A program made the translations under genes and the position numbers. From Eubacterium sp. (GTDB lineage: Bacteria; Bacillota; Clostridia; Oscillospirales; Ruminococcaceae), in contig JAFLRX010000001.1 of NCBI GenBank assembly GCA_022511265.1, positions 62,001 through 126,000 on the forward strand: 64,000 nucleotides of DNA. Direction: 5' to 3'. The first letter of the stretch is position 1. Each line of letters opens with the position of its first letter. This document shows, piece after piece, positions 1 through 7,705 of this stretch. The notes beneath the pieces were generated by a model. That model was not told the DNA's origin and did no database searches. It saw only the letters and a program-made list of their open reading frames with translations.

Positions 1-1034
1 GGTACCGCTCCGCTGTCCGATACGCTTATATCGCCTACTGACAAAGTAACATAAACAGGCTTGTTTTCGGCAATGTCAGCTGTAATATCGCATTTATATC
101 TTTTGCAGGGCTTTGCATACAGGCTCTTCGCCTTGGAAAGCGCCTGTGCGGAGGCATTGACGTCCTCTTTGGTCCTTATCCCCTGCATATCATGAAATTC
201 ATCACAAAAATATCCGTCGGTGAAACCGCTGCGGGAAAACACACCTTGCAACAGACCGGTATCAGGTATACCGCCGTCCAAAGCAGCACGGCATGCGGAC
301 ACAGCCGCGGCAACATATTCCGGGCGTTTCATACGCCCCTCTATTTTATAGGATGTCACGCCAGCGCCCTCCAGCTTTGAAAGCTGGCTTATCAGCGACA
401 AATCTTTAAGTGAAAGCACCTCGCTTTTATTCCCGCAGGAAAAACCAAGTCTGCACGGCTGCGCGCACATCCCTCTGTTGGCACTGCGTCCGCCAAGCAT
501 AGCGCTCATATAACACTGCCCGCTGACACTGACGCACAGCGCGCCGTGTACGAACAATTCCGTCTCTATATCAACATTGGAAATTATCTCTTTTATCTGC
601 TCAAATGACAGCTCTCTGCCCAGCACCACTCTTGAAAAACCAAGTGCCTTTGCCGCCCGTGCGCCCGCAGAGGAATTTACCGTCATCTGCGTCGATGCGT
701 GTATCGGCATATCGGGCACTATCTCACGCGCCAGTTTTGCGACGCCGAGATCCTGTATTATCAGCCCGTCCGCATCGGCTTCTGCATAGGCTTTTATGGT
801 TTTTACCAGCTCTTCAAGCTCTCTGTCAAATACAAGCGTATTTAGTGTAACGTAGACCTTTACAGAGTTTTTGTGGCAAAGCTCTACCGCCTCTTTAAGC
901 TGACGGTCGGAAAAATTTGCGGCGTTTTGTCTCGCATTGAAGGAAAGACCGCCCAAATAAACGGCGTCGGCTCCCGAATTAACGGCAGCCGTCAGTGCAT
1001 CAAATGTTCCGCAAGGTGCAAGTATCTCGCTCAT
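1..1034 (-). CDS. U32 family peptidase (collagenase-like), C-terminus cut by window edge
   Basis: Reverse-strand translation MSEILAPCGTFDALTAAVNSGADAVYLGG...FVHGALCVSVSGQCYMSAMLGGRSANRGMCAQPCR is a typical U32 signature; ATG overlaps the zapA stop (ATGA). Confidence 0.93.
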   Translation of the reverse strand, partial: MSEILAPCGTFDALTAAVNSGADAVYLGGLSFNARQNAANFSDRQLKEAVELCHKNSVKVYVTLNTLVFDRELEELVKTIKAYAEADADGLIIQDLGVAKLAREIVPDMPIHASTQMTVNSSAGARAAKALGFSRVVLGRELSFEQIKEIISNVDIETELFVHGALCVSVSGQCYMSAMLGGRSANRGMCAQPCRLGFSCGNKSEVLSLKDLSLISQLSKLEGAGVTSYKIEGRMKRPEYVAAAVSACRAALDGGIPDTGLLQGVFSRSGFTDGYFCDEFHDMQGIRTKEDVNASAQALSKAKSLYAKPCKRYKCDITADIAENKPVYVTLSVGDISVSDSGAV

Positions 1035-1732
1035 AATGTCATTTGTCCGTCGTTTACAATCTCACTCATCTGCTGATTAAGATCGGAATACTTCTTCTTC
1101 AGCGCGTTAAGCTCGTCGTTAAGCTCGGCTATCTCCGCGCTCTTCTGCTTTACATACTCGTCAAAGGTCTTTTCGTATGTATTTACGGTATCTTTAAGCA
1201 CGGCTATCTCCTGCTCATTTGCGCCGGATACATCATCCTTCTTGTTATGCGAACGCGCATAGTCACGCTTTAAGTTGTTCCACGAGGTCTCCAGCTGTGC
1301 CAGCTTGTTTTCCAACGCCTTGTTTTTCTCAACAAGCTCGGCGTTTTCTTCCTTTAATGCCAAAGCCTTATCATTTTCCGCGATAAGCTCGTTGTTCTCA
1401 GTCTCAAGCAACTTTATCCTATCCTGCGCCGCAGACAGTTCTTCCTGAGCACTCTTCATATTACTTCCGTGCTGCTCGTATTCTTCAAGCTGCTTTTTAA
1501 GCTCCTCAGACTGCTTTTTATACATATCGCAGTCATTCTTTGCGGACTCTGCCTCATCGGCAATATCCAATGCGGAAAGAATAACTGTATCGGTCAGCGA
1601 CATGCCCGCTGCCGCCTCGCTTATCTGCGATATTTTCTTTTTCAGCTCGCTCTCCGCCGCACGCAGGCGTTCGGGATTATCGCTTCTCAGATTAAAATCA
1701 TGTCCGCTTATTGATACTTTGACTTTCTCCAT
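1031..1732 (-). CDS. zapA: Cell division protein ZapA with long C-terminal coiled coil
   Basis: N-terminus MEKVKVSISGHDFNLRSDNPERLRAAE..ISQ fits ZapA; the rest is charged coiled coil; adjacent to U32 peptidase as in other Clostridia. Confidence 0.8.
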   Translation of the reverse strand: MEKVKVSISGHDFNLRSDNPERLRAAESELKKKISQISEAAAGMSLTDTVILSALDIADEAESAKNDCDMYKKQSEELKKQLEEYEQHGSNMKSAQEELSAAQDRIKLLETENNELIAENDKALALKEENAELVEKNKALENKLAQLETSWNNLKRDYARSHNKKDDVSGANEQEIAVLKDTVNTYEKTFDEYVKQKSAEIAELNDELNALKKKYSDLNQQMSEIVNDGQMTL

Positions 1733-1747
1733 TGCTTTCCTCCGCAG

Positions 1748-2680
1748 TTATTTGAAGAACTTGTTTCTGGTAATGATTATCGCCACCGATGCGGCAAGCA
1801 CCGCAGAAATAAGCAGCGCAAACCATGTTGTGGGTACAGGAAGATCAGCTACATTCATTCCGTAAAAGCCGAAAACCATATTAGGCACCGACATAACTAT
1901 CGTTATGACCGTAAGCACCTTCATGACAATATTCAGGTTATTTGAGATGATACCGGCAAACGCCTCTGTTGTACCGGAGATGATATGCGAATAAATACTG
2001 CTCATCTCAATACCCTGCTTTACTTCGACCAGGACATCCTCAAGCAGATCCTCATCCTCTTCGTAAAGCTTTATAACGCGTCCGCGGTGTATTTTTTCCA
2101 GCACAGTTTCGGTAGATTTAAGCGAGGTCGAAAAATAGACCAGCGACTTTTGCAGACTGAGCAGCTGTAAAAGCTCCTTATTTTTCATTGACACACGCAG
2201 CTGCGCCTCAACATAGCTTGACAGCTTGTCTATCTGTTTAAGGTATTGCAGATATTTACCTGCTATCCTCAGCAGCATATAAAATATAAATCTGGTCTTA
2301 AACTGGGTCTGTACACCCTTTACAACACCCTGTGCAAAGTCCTCTACTATAATGTTGTCCTTCAGACAGACTGTTACAACATTAGTCTCTGTAAGTATAA
2401 TACCCATAGGCATTGTATTATAGCTTATCGCCTCGTCTTCGTCAGCCTTTTCGGCGACAGGATAGTCGAGGATTATAAGCGTCTGCCCTTCCTCACTCTC
2501 GATACGGGAACTTTCCTCCTCGTCAAGAGCAGAGCGTATAAAATCACGGTCAATACCGAGATTTTCCTCCAGCGCGGAGATTTCCGTCTCGGTAGGCGCG
2601 ACCGCAGAGACCCAGCATCCGGGCTCCAGCGTATCGGTCTGAACAATTGTATTGTTCACCGATTTATAGAATTTAAGCAT
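1748..2680 (-). CDS. corA: CorA family magnesium transporter
   Basis: C-terminal two-TM region with YGMN motif (VFGFYGMNVADLPVP). Confidence 0.92.
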   Translation of the reverse strand: MLKFYKSVNNTIVQTDTLEPGCWVSAVAPTETEISALEENLGIDRDFIRSALDEEESSRIESEEGQTLIILDYPVAEKADEDEAISYNTMPMGIILTETNVVTVCLKDNIIVEDFAQGVVKGVQTQFKTRFIFYMLLRIAGKYLQYLKQIDKLSSYVEAQLRVSMKNKELLQLLSLQKSLVYFSTSLKSTETVLEKIHRGRVIKLYEEDEDLLEDVLVEVKQGIEMSSIYSHIISGTTEAFAGIISNNLNIVMKVLTVITIVMSVPNMVFGFYGMNVADLPVPTTWFALLISAVLAASVAIIITRNKFFK

Positions 2681-2818
2681 AACATACCTCTTTCCGAAAC
2701 ACGGAAAGAGTTAACAGAAAACAATTTCCGCGTATTTTAATTTTTATACAGGCATCGCCCATTACCGTCCGCAGACATTGTTTTCACTCCTTTTTTGATA
2801 AAAGTCATTATCTATATT

Positions 2819-2847
2819 ATTGTATCACAAAAAACTTTTTTTGACAA
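2819..2847 (-). promoter_or_regulatory. Predicted sigma-A promoter for corA (TTGTCA-17-TACAAT)
   Basis: Minus strand ttgtca + 17 nt + tacaat upstream of the corA start. Confidence 0.5.
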
Positions 2848-2854
2848 CAGTTTT

Positions 2855-3481
2855 TTATAATTTTTCCGAATTTTTTTCTTTTTCCGACAACCGCTTGCTG
2901 TAAATACAGCCGCAGTAGTTCTGGCGATACAGACCATACTCAGCGGAAAGCTCTATCGAACGCTTGTAACCGTTGCGCTTTTTAAAGTCGGAATACAGAT
3001 ACGGCACACCGTATTGTTTTTCAAGCGCGCCACCCAACTCGTTCAGCTTTTGTGCATTCTTATGCGGGCTGACAGACAATGTAGTGCAAAAATAATCATA
3101 GTCTTTTTCCTGTGCCAGCTGAGCTGTCTTTTCCAGCCGCAGATTATAGCATAAAAAACAGCGCTCGCCCCCCTCCGGCAGCTCTTCTCTACCACTTGCT
3201 ATATCATAAAACAGCTGCGGAGAGTAATCGCCGTCTATCACCGACACTGGATAACGGAACGTCCTTTCGGAAATATAACGCTTTAGCTCTGCCTTTCGCT
3301 TTTCATATTCATCATTCTCGGTTATGTTTGGATTATAGAAAAACGCGGTTATATCAAAATATTCCGCAAGATAATCCAGCACATAGCTGCTGCACGGTGC
3401 GCAGCAGCAGTGCAGCAGCAGCCGCGGCACACCTGTCAGTCCGTTTATTATCTCATCGGTTTTAAGCTGATAGTTAGTCAT
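2855..3481 (-). CDS. queH: Epoxyqueuosine reductase QueH
   Basis: RLLLHCCCAPCSSYVLDYL...GGERCFLCYNLRLEKTA...NYCGCIYS: QueH (DUF208) Cys motifs. Confidence 0.92.
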   Translation of the reverse strand: MTNYQLKTDEIINGLTGVPRLLLHCCCAPCSSYVLDYLAEYFDITAFFYNPNITENDEYEKRKAELKRYISERTFRYPVSVIDGDYSPQLFYDIASGREELPEGGERCFLCYNLRLEKTAQLAQEKDYDYFCTTLSVSPHKNAQKLNELGGALEKQYGVPYLYSDFKKRNGYKRSIELSAEYGLYRQNYCGCIYSKRLSEKEKNSEKL

Positions 3482-3989
3482 CCTGCTTCACCATATTCGC
3501 TGCCGCCAGTCCACCCAGCTGTTCAAAGTCTCCGGCTGTCAGCTTGTCCTTTTCAATAATGAACAACAGTCCGTTTATCATGGTGATATATGCGTCATCG
3601 CCGTAAAAATCTAACGATGTCGCAGATTCCCACCCTACGACCGCAAACGGGATACCGCTGTTTTTCATGATAAAGCCGTTTTCAGTGATATCTATTTCGT
3701 TTATTTTGTTTTCTGTATTCAGCTCTAATATGTCTGCGGAATATTTTACTATCGCGTATTTTAGCACCACCGCAAAAATTGCCACCAACGCCACCGCAAG
3801 CACTGAAAAAAGCGCCAGAATATAATATCCGGTTATCACCGAAAACACCACGCCCGCCACAGCAAGCAAGGCAAGCAAAACCCCGTATACAATAATAAGC
3901 GGCTTTGCCTTTTTGTTTTTACCCAGCAGCGTGTAATTTACGTATCTATTTACATTTTCTTTGTTCCATTCGATGGATGCGCTTACCAT
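3474..3989 (-). CDS. YcxB-like membrane protein
   Basis: Two N-terminal TM segments and a C-terminal YcxB-like domain (ITENGFIMKNSG...VGWESATSLDFYGDDAYI). Confidence 0.65.
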   Translation of the reverse strand: MVSASIEWNKENVNRYVNYTLLGKNKKAKPLIIVYGVLLALLAVAGVVFSVITGYYILALFSVLAVALVAIFAVVLKYAIVKYSADILELNTENKINEIDITENGFIMKNSGIPFAVVGWESATSLDFYGDDAYITMINGLLFIIEKDKLTAGDFEQLGGLAAANMVKQDD

Positions 3990-4002
3990 ATATTTTCCTT
4001 CC

Positions 4003-4611
4003 TCAAAACAGCTTTCCGATTATCTCAAACACCGGACCACGCTGCCATAAAAACGTGCTTAAATGTATCTCGTACCCCTCGCCCTGATCCACCGCAAAGT
4101 CGATGGGGCGCATTTTCGGTAATCCGTAACCGGCAAGCAGGTTCATAATAACTCCTGAGTGGGTTATAACCGCGGCGGAGGTCACGTCCTCTTTCATCAT
4201 GTTTTTGAATATTTCATCCAGTCCGTCAAGACACCTTATCGCAAAATGTCCATAGCTTTCCCCGTTCGGCGGTGCGGCGTCATATCCGCCCTTCATCCAC
4301 TCTGCATAGTCGGGTCTGTCCTTAAGCTGGTCTGGCGTTTTCCCCTCATACTCGCCGAAATCGCATTCCGAGATATTATCTATCCTCAGCAGCAGCCTTT
4401 CGGGATAAATTATGTCGGCAGTCTCCAAGCATCTTTTGAGCGGGCTGGAATATACTTTCTGTACATTCGGGTAAAGCCCCTGCTTTGCAAGCTCGGTTAT
4501 CGCCGTTCTGCCCTCTTCACACAGCGACAGGTCGGTAGTACCGATATATTTACCCTCTAAATTGCCGTCTGTCAGCCCGTGACGTATCAAATACAGCCTG
4601 TAATTTCTCAT
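4003..4611 (-). CDS. Histidine phosphatase family protein
   Basis: LIRHGLTDGN RHG motif and ITHSGVIM phosphatase motif. Confidence 0.92.
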   Translation of the reverse strand: MRNYRLYLIRHGLTDGNLEGKYIGTTDLSLCEEGRTAITELAKQGLYPNVQKVYSSPLKRCLETADIIYPERLLLRIDNISECDFGEYEGKTPDQLKDRPDYAEWMKGGYDAAPPNGESYGHFAIRCLDGLDEIFKNMMKEDVTSAAVITHSGVIMNLLAGYGLPKMRPIDFAVDQGEGYEIHLSTFLWQRGPVFEIIGKLF

Positions 4612-4717
4612 ATTTTTATATTTCCTTTCAACTGTTTTTCCCGAATATCAAAGCATCTACAGCTATTAACTGAATTTTTTACTAAAAATCTTGTCGAAAT
4701 TTTGTATAATATCACGC

Positions 4718-4746
4718 TTTACAATCAGGAATATTTCATATATAAT
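4718..4746 (+). promoter_or_regulatory. Predicted sigma-A promoter of XRE regulator (TTTACA-17-TATAAT)
   Basis: tttaca (4718-4723), 17-nt spacer, tataat (4741-4746). Confidence 0.65.
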
Positions 4747-4755
4747 TTACCGTGT

Positions 4756-4785
4756 GACTATTTTTGACTATTTTTGACTATTTTT
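4756..4785 (+). repeat. Three perfect 10-bp tandem repeats (gactattttt)
   Basis: Directly visible: gactattttt x3, starting about 10 nt after the predicted -10. Confidence 0.95.
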
Positions 4786-4834
4786 GTGAGGTCATAGTTT
4801 GAAAAATCATAGATTTTCCAAACTTACGCTCTGT

Positions 4835-4880
4835 GCTTTGTCGGCTTAGCCGACAATTTTGTTCCAAAACCGCACAAAGC
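4835..4880 (+). promoter_or_regulatory. Candidate alternative RNA structures in the XRE leader
   Basis: TTGTCGGC-TTA-GCCGACAA stem (4838-4856) followed by TTTTGTT; the 5' arm can instead pair GCTTTGT/CGG (4835-4844) with CCG/ACAAAGC (4870-4880). Confidence 0.4.
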
Positions 4881-4893
4881 TACGAAAGGAGAG

Positions 4894-4926
4894 ATGCTTC
4901 CTTGCGGAAGCATGATCATAATATGA
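4894..4926 (+). CDS. Candidate 10-codon uORF MLPCGSMIII preceding XRE regulator
   Basis: Shine-Dalgarno aaaggag just upstream; ATG lies in a perfect hairpin ATGCTTCC-TTGC-GGAAGCAT (4894-4913); TGA overlaps the regulator ATG (atATGA). Confidence 0.45.
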   Translation: MLPCGSMIII

Positions 4927-5594
4927 ACAAGGATTTCCCACGGATATTAACGCTTTTGCGTAAAGAAAGAGGCCTGACCCAAAAGCAGGCAGCTGCCGAT
5001 CTCGATATCGCGCAAGCTCTGCTTTCGCATTATGAAAAAGGCAAGCGAGAGTGCGGACTGGACTTTCTGGTAAAGGCGGCGGATTATTATAACGTTTCCA
5101 CCGATTATCTCCTCGGACGCTCTGCGGTAAGCAGCGGAGAAATAATAAGCGAAAAGGACATTCCGGAGTCGGAGGAGCAAAGCAAAAACGACACCAAAAA
5201 CGGAGACCTCGCGCTGGTTTTGAACAAAAAGCTTATTCTTAACAGCATCGAGATAATATTCAATCTGCTGGGAAAGATAAAATGCCGTACGCTTACAAAA
5301 TGTATATCGTCAATGCTGATGCTTTCGGTCTACAAGGCGTTTCGTATTACATATTCCACTAACGGCAAAAACGATAAGAACATTTTTTCCGTCCCGGCTA
5401 ACACCGCTCCTTATCTCTCCTCCTCGGCAATACAGATAGACGAAGGCAGCGCGCTGAACGCATCTAAGACAGAGGTGAAAAACGCGCCGCTCATTACCAC
5501 AGGAGTTATCGAAGAAGAATTCGGCAAGCAAGGCACCGCCCTGCTCAGTCTCATAAAAAACTGCGAAAGCAGAATAAAAAAGCTTGAAGAATAA
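4923..5594 (+). CDS. XRE family HTH transcriptional regulator with uncharacterised C-terminal region
   Basis: MNKDFPRILTLLRKERGLTQKQAAADLDIAQALLSHYEKGKRE...TDYLLG HTH_3. The in-frame 4833 start extends an implausible N-terminus. Confidence 0.88.
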   Translation: MNKDFPRILTLLRKERGLTQKQAAADLDIAQALLSHYEKGKRECGLDFLVKAADYYNVSTDYLLGRSAVSSGEIISEKDIPESEEQSKNDTKNGDLALVLNKKLILNSIEIIFNLLGKIKCRTLTKCISSMLMLSVYKAFRITYSTNGKNDKNIFSVPANTAPYLSSSAIQIDEGSALNASKTEVKNAPLITTGVIEEEFGKQGTALLSLIKNCESRIKKLEE

Positions 5595-5604
5595 AGGAGA
5601 TAAT

Positions 5605-5709
5605 ATGAAAAAGCTCTTTATTTTCACCTTAACGGTTATAACTGTTGCGGCTGCCGCAGTCGCATTGATAGATCTGCTTTACAAGCGCGCTGTTAAAGAC
5701 GCGGACTAA
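5605..5709 (+). CDS. 34-aa putative single-pass membrane peptide
   Basis: SD aaaggaga, then ATG AAA AAG CTC...: MKKLFIFTLTVITVAAAAVALIDLLYKRAVKDAD*; 11 bp after the XRE stop; shorter than the supplied ORF cutoff. Confidence 0.65.
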   Translation: MKKLFIFTLTVITVAAAAVALIDLLYKRAVKDAD

Positions 5710-6161
5710 CGCAGTCCTTTAAAGAAATCCCTCAGCAGCTGCGAGCATTCTTTTTCCAATATCCTGCTCCTTACCAGCGGCTTATGATTAAACGGATATT
5801 CAAACATATTCATCAGTGACGCGCATACTCCGCCTTTCTCGTCAAACGCACCGTAAACAAGGCGTTTTATCCGCGCGTTTATTATCGCGCCCGCGCACAT
5901 AGGACAGGGCTCAAGCGTTACATATAATGTGCAGTCAGTCAGCCTCCAGCTTTTTTTAGCTCGCGAGGCTTCTTCTATTGCTATTATCTCGGCGTGCGCA
6001 GTGGGCATATTGCCTGTTTCGCGGCGGTTATAACCCCTGCCGATGATGTTGTCGTTTTCATCCACCACTATTGCGCCGACAGGACATTCGCCGATATCAT
6101 ATGCCTGTTTGGCAAGTTCAAGACATATTGTCATATATTCTTCATCGACCGTCACAGGCAC
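5706..6161 (-). CDS. tadA: tRNA adenosine(34) deaminase
   Basis: PTAHAEIIAIEEA (HAE) and TLEPCPMCAGAIINARI (PCxxC) deaminase motifs. Confidence 0.95.
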   Translation of the reverse strand: MPVTVDEEYMTICLELAKQAYDIGECPVGAIVVDENDNIIGRGYNRRETGNMPTAHAEIIAIEEASRAKKSWRLTDCTLYVTLEPCPMCAGAIINARIKRLVYGAFDEKGGVCASLMNMFEYPFNHKPLVRSRILEKECSQLLRDFFKGLR

Positions 6162-6223
6162 ACCTCCGTCACTGATAAACTAGGTTAATTATACAATAAT
6201 TTACCCCTAATGTCAATCTTAAA

Positions 6224-6261
6224 AAAGAGCAACGCGATACCGCATTAACGGTATCGCGTTG
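6224..6261 (-). terminator. Rho-independent terminator of spoIIIA operon
   Basis: 13-bp perfect stem CAACGCGATACCG...CGGTATCGCGTTG followed on the minus strand by CTCTTTTTT. Confidence 0.9.
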
Positions 6262-6263
6262 TT

Positions 6264-6848
6264 TTACTGTACTTCGACTATCGTGATATTCTCCCCTGCT
6301 ATATCCACCTCAGACAATAACGCGCTTTTTATCTGTGCTGCCTGCGCACTGTCAAGTCCTGCGGTCTTGACTATGATATTGGCGCTCTTTCCGCTTAAAT
6401 AGCACAGCACATCGTCAAAGCCCTGCGCCTTCAGCATAGTCTCTATCTTTGTCTCCGCCTCCATAAGGTCGGTCATAGTCTCGGCGTCCTGCGCTATCAC
6501 CGCCATTTCGTCGCGGGTCAGGTCGCCGCCTGCGTATACGCTCTGTAACACCTCTGCCGCCTCGGCACGGCTGTTTTTCTTGTCGATGCGTGCTTGCGCG
6601 AAATATGCATCCGTGCCGGAAAGCGCTGCGCCCTTGTCATCGGTCACCAGTGTATCCTTATCATGGGTCTGACCGCTGACATTGGCGGAGACAAACGTCG
6701 CGTCGCCGTAGTTTTCCGCATCCGCCTCGGCAGACGCGTTAACGCTGCTTGATATAGCGTAATTTGCATACAGCCCCACGCATAACACAAGCGCAAGTCC
6801 CGCAATTATAAGATGCTTTCTTCTGATTATCAGATTTATCCTTCTCAT
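6264..6848 (-). CDS. spoIIIAH: Stage III sporulation protein AH
   Basis: MRRINLIIRRKHLIIAGLALVLCVGLY... C-terminal ring-forming domain; last gene of the spoIIIA array. Confidence 0.88.
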   Translation of the reverse strand: MRRINLIIRRKHLIIAGLALVLCVGLYANYAISSSVNASAEADAENYGDATFVSANVSGQTHDKDTLVTDDKGAALSGTDAYFAQARIDKKNSRAEAAEVLQSVYAGGDLTRDEMAVIAQDAETMTDLMEAETKIETMLKAQGFDDVLCYLSGKSANIIVKTAGLDSAQAAQIKSALLSEVDIAGENITIVEVQ

Positions 6849-6868
6849 AAGTATACCTCTCTGTTTTC

Positions 6869-7225
6869 CTATTTTGTAATACACACTCTTGACACAGATA
6901 CATCAAGAGCCTTTGAGACAGCGTCTAACAGCCGTTCCTTGACTATCGGGTCATCCGCTTTCGTGCAGACGATCACCGCCCCTGTCACCGTCCTGCCGTC
7001 GTCGTCCAGCCTTATCATAACATCGGATATATTTTCCTCTCCGATACCGTCCATTCCGGACAGCATTTTTGCCAGCCGTTGCTCAAGCTGTTCTTCGGCT
7101 GTGACGGTGTTGTCTGGCGACTTAAACACATCGCCTATACCTGACATAAATATCAGGAGTATCAGTGCCATTCCGGCAACAAACGCCGCTTTCAGAAATT
7201 TGTCATTTTTGAAAATATCTTTCAT
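6869..7225 (-). CDS. spoIIIAG: Stage III sporulation protein AG
   Basis: MKDIFKNDKFLKAAFVAGMALILLIFMS...VTGAVIVCTKADDPIVKERLLDAVSKALDV; operon position. Confidence 0.85.
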   Translation of the reverse strand: MKDIFKNDKFLKAAFVAGMALILLIFMSGIGDVFKSPDNTVTAEEQLEQRLAKMLSGMDGIGEENISDVMIRLDDDGRTVTGAVIVCTKADDPIVKERLLDAVSKALDVSVSRVCITK

Positions 7226-7240
7226 GTTTTCCGTTTCCTT

Positions 7241-7705
7241 CTAGTTATACGAGTATCTTACGATTATCTCATCACCAACCTCTTCCCGTACAGCATCCAA
7301 TGCGCTTTGTATGTACGGCTCTGATGTATTTTTCTCAAATACAAGCTCAATTTCATTAATAGATATGCCGAACGAGCCGTCAATATGCGCGACAATGTAA
7401 ATTTGCGAGCATGGTGTTTTGTTTTCGGCAAGCAGCTCGTTAACTTTGTCTCTCACAGCATAAGCTGCCGCCTTTTCGGCGTTTTCCGAAAGCTTATCGT
7501 CAAAGTCCACTATATCCGCATCTTCAAACGAGAACTCAAAACTACCTATATCCAGACCGCCAGACACCGCCTTCAGTACACATACCGCAAAAAGACACGA
7601 GATAAGAAATGATATCTGCGACTTGAATTTTCCCTCCGGCACCAGCATTTTAAACAGACCGCTTACTATTGCCGTCATGCAGACAGTCAGAAACACCTCC
7701 TTCAT
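7241..7705 (-). CDS. spoIIIAF: Stage III sporulation protein AF
   Basis: MKEVFLTVCMTAIVSGLFKMLVPEGKFKSQISFLISCLF; start overlaps spoIIIAE stop (ATGA). Confidence 0.87.
   Translation of the reverse strand: MKEVFLTVCMTAIVSGLFKMLVPEGKFKSQISFLISCLFAVCVLKAVSGGLDIGSFEFSFEDADIVDFDDKLSENAEKAAAYAVRDKVNELLAENKTPCSQIYIVAHIDGSFGISINEIELVFEKNTSEPYIQSALDAVREEVGDEIIVRYSYN

Noticed and set aside
3380-3425. GCAGCAGCAG-rich stretch suggesting a triplet repeat
   Set aside because: Encodes the conserved QueH motif LLLHCCCAPCSS on the minus strand; a coding consequence, not an expanded repeat.
4833-4922. Upstream extension of the XRE ORF (MLCRLSRQFCSKTAQSYERRDASLRKHDHN)
   Set aside because: No ribosome-binding site, non-HTH-like sequence and overlap with leader hairpins; start at 4923 preferred.
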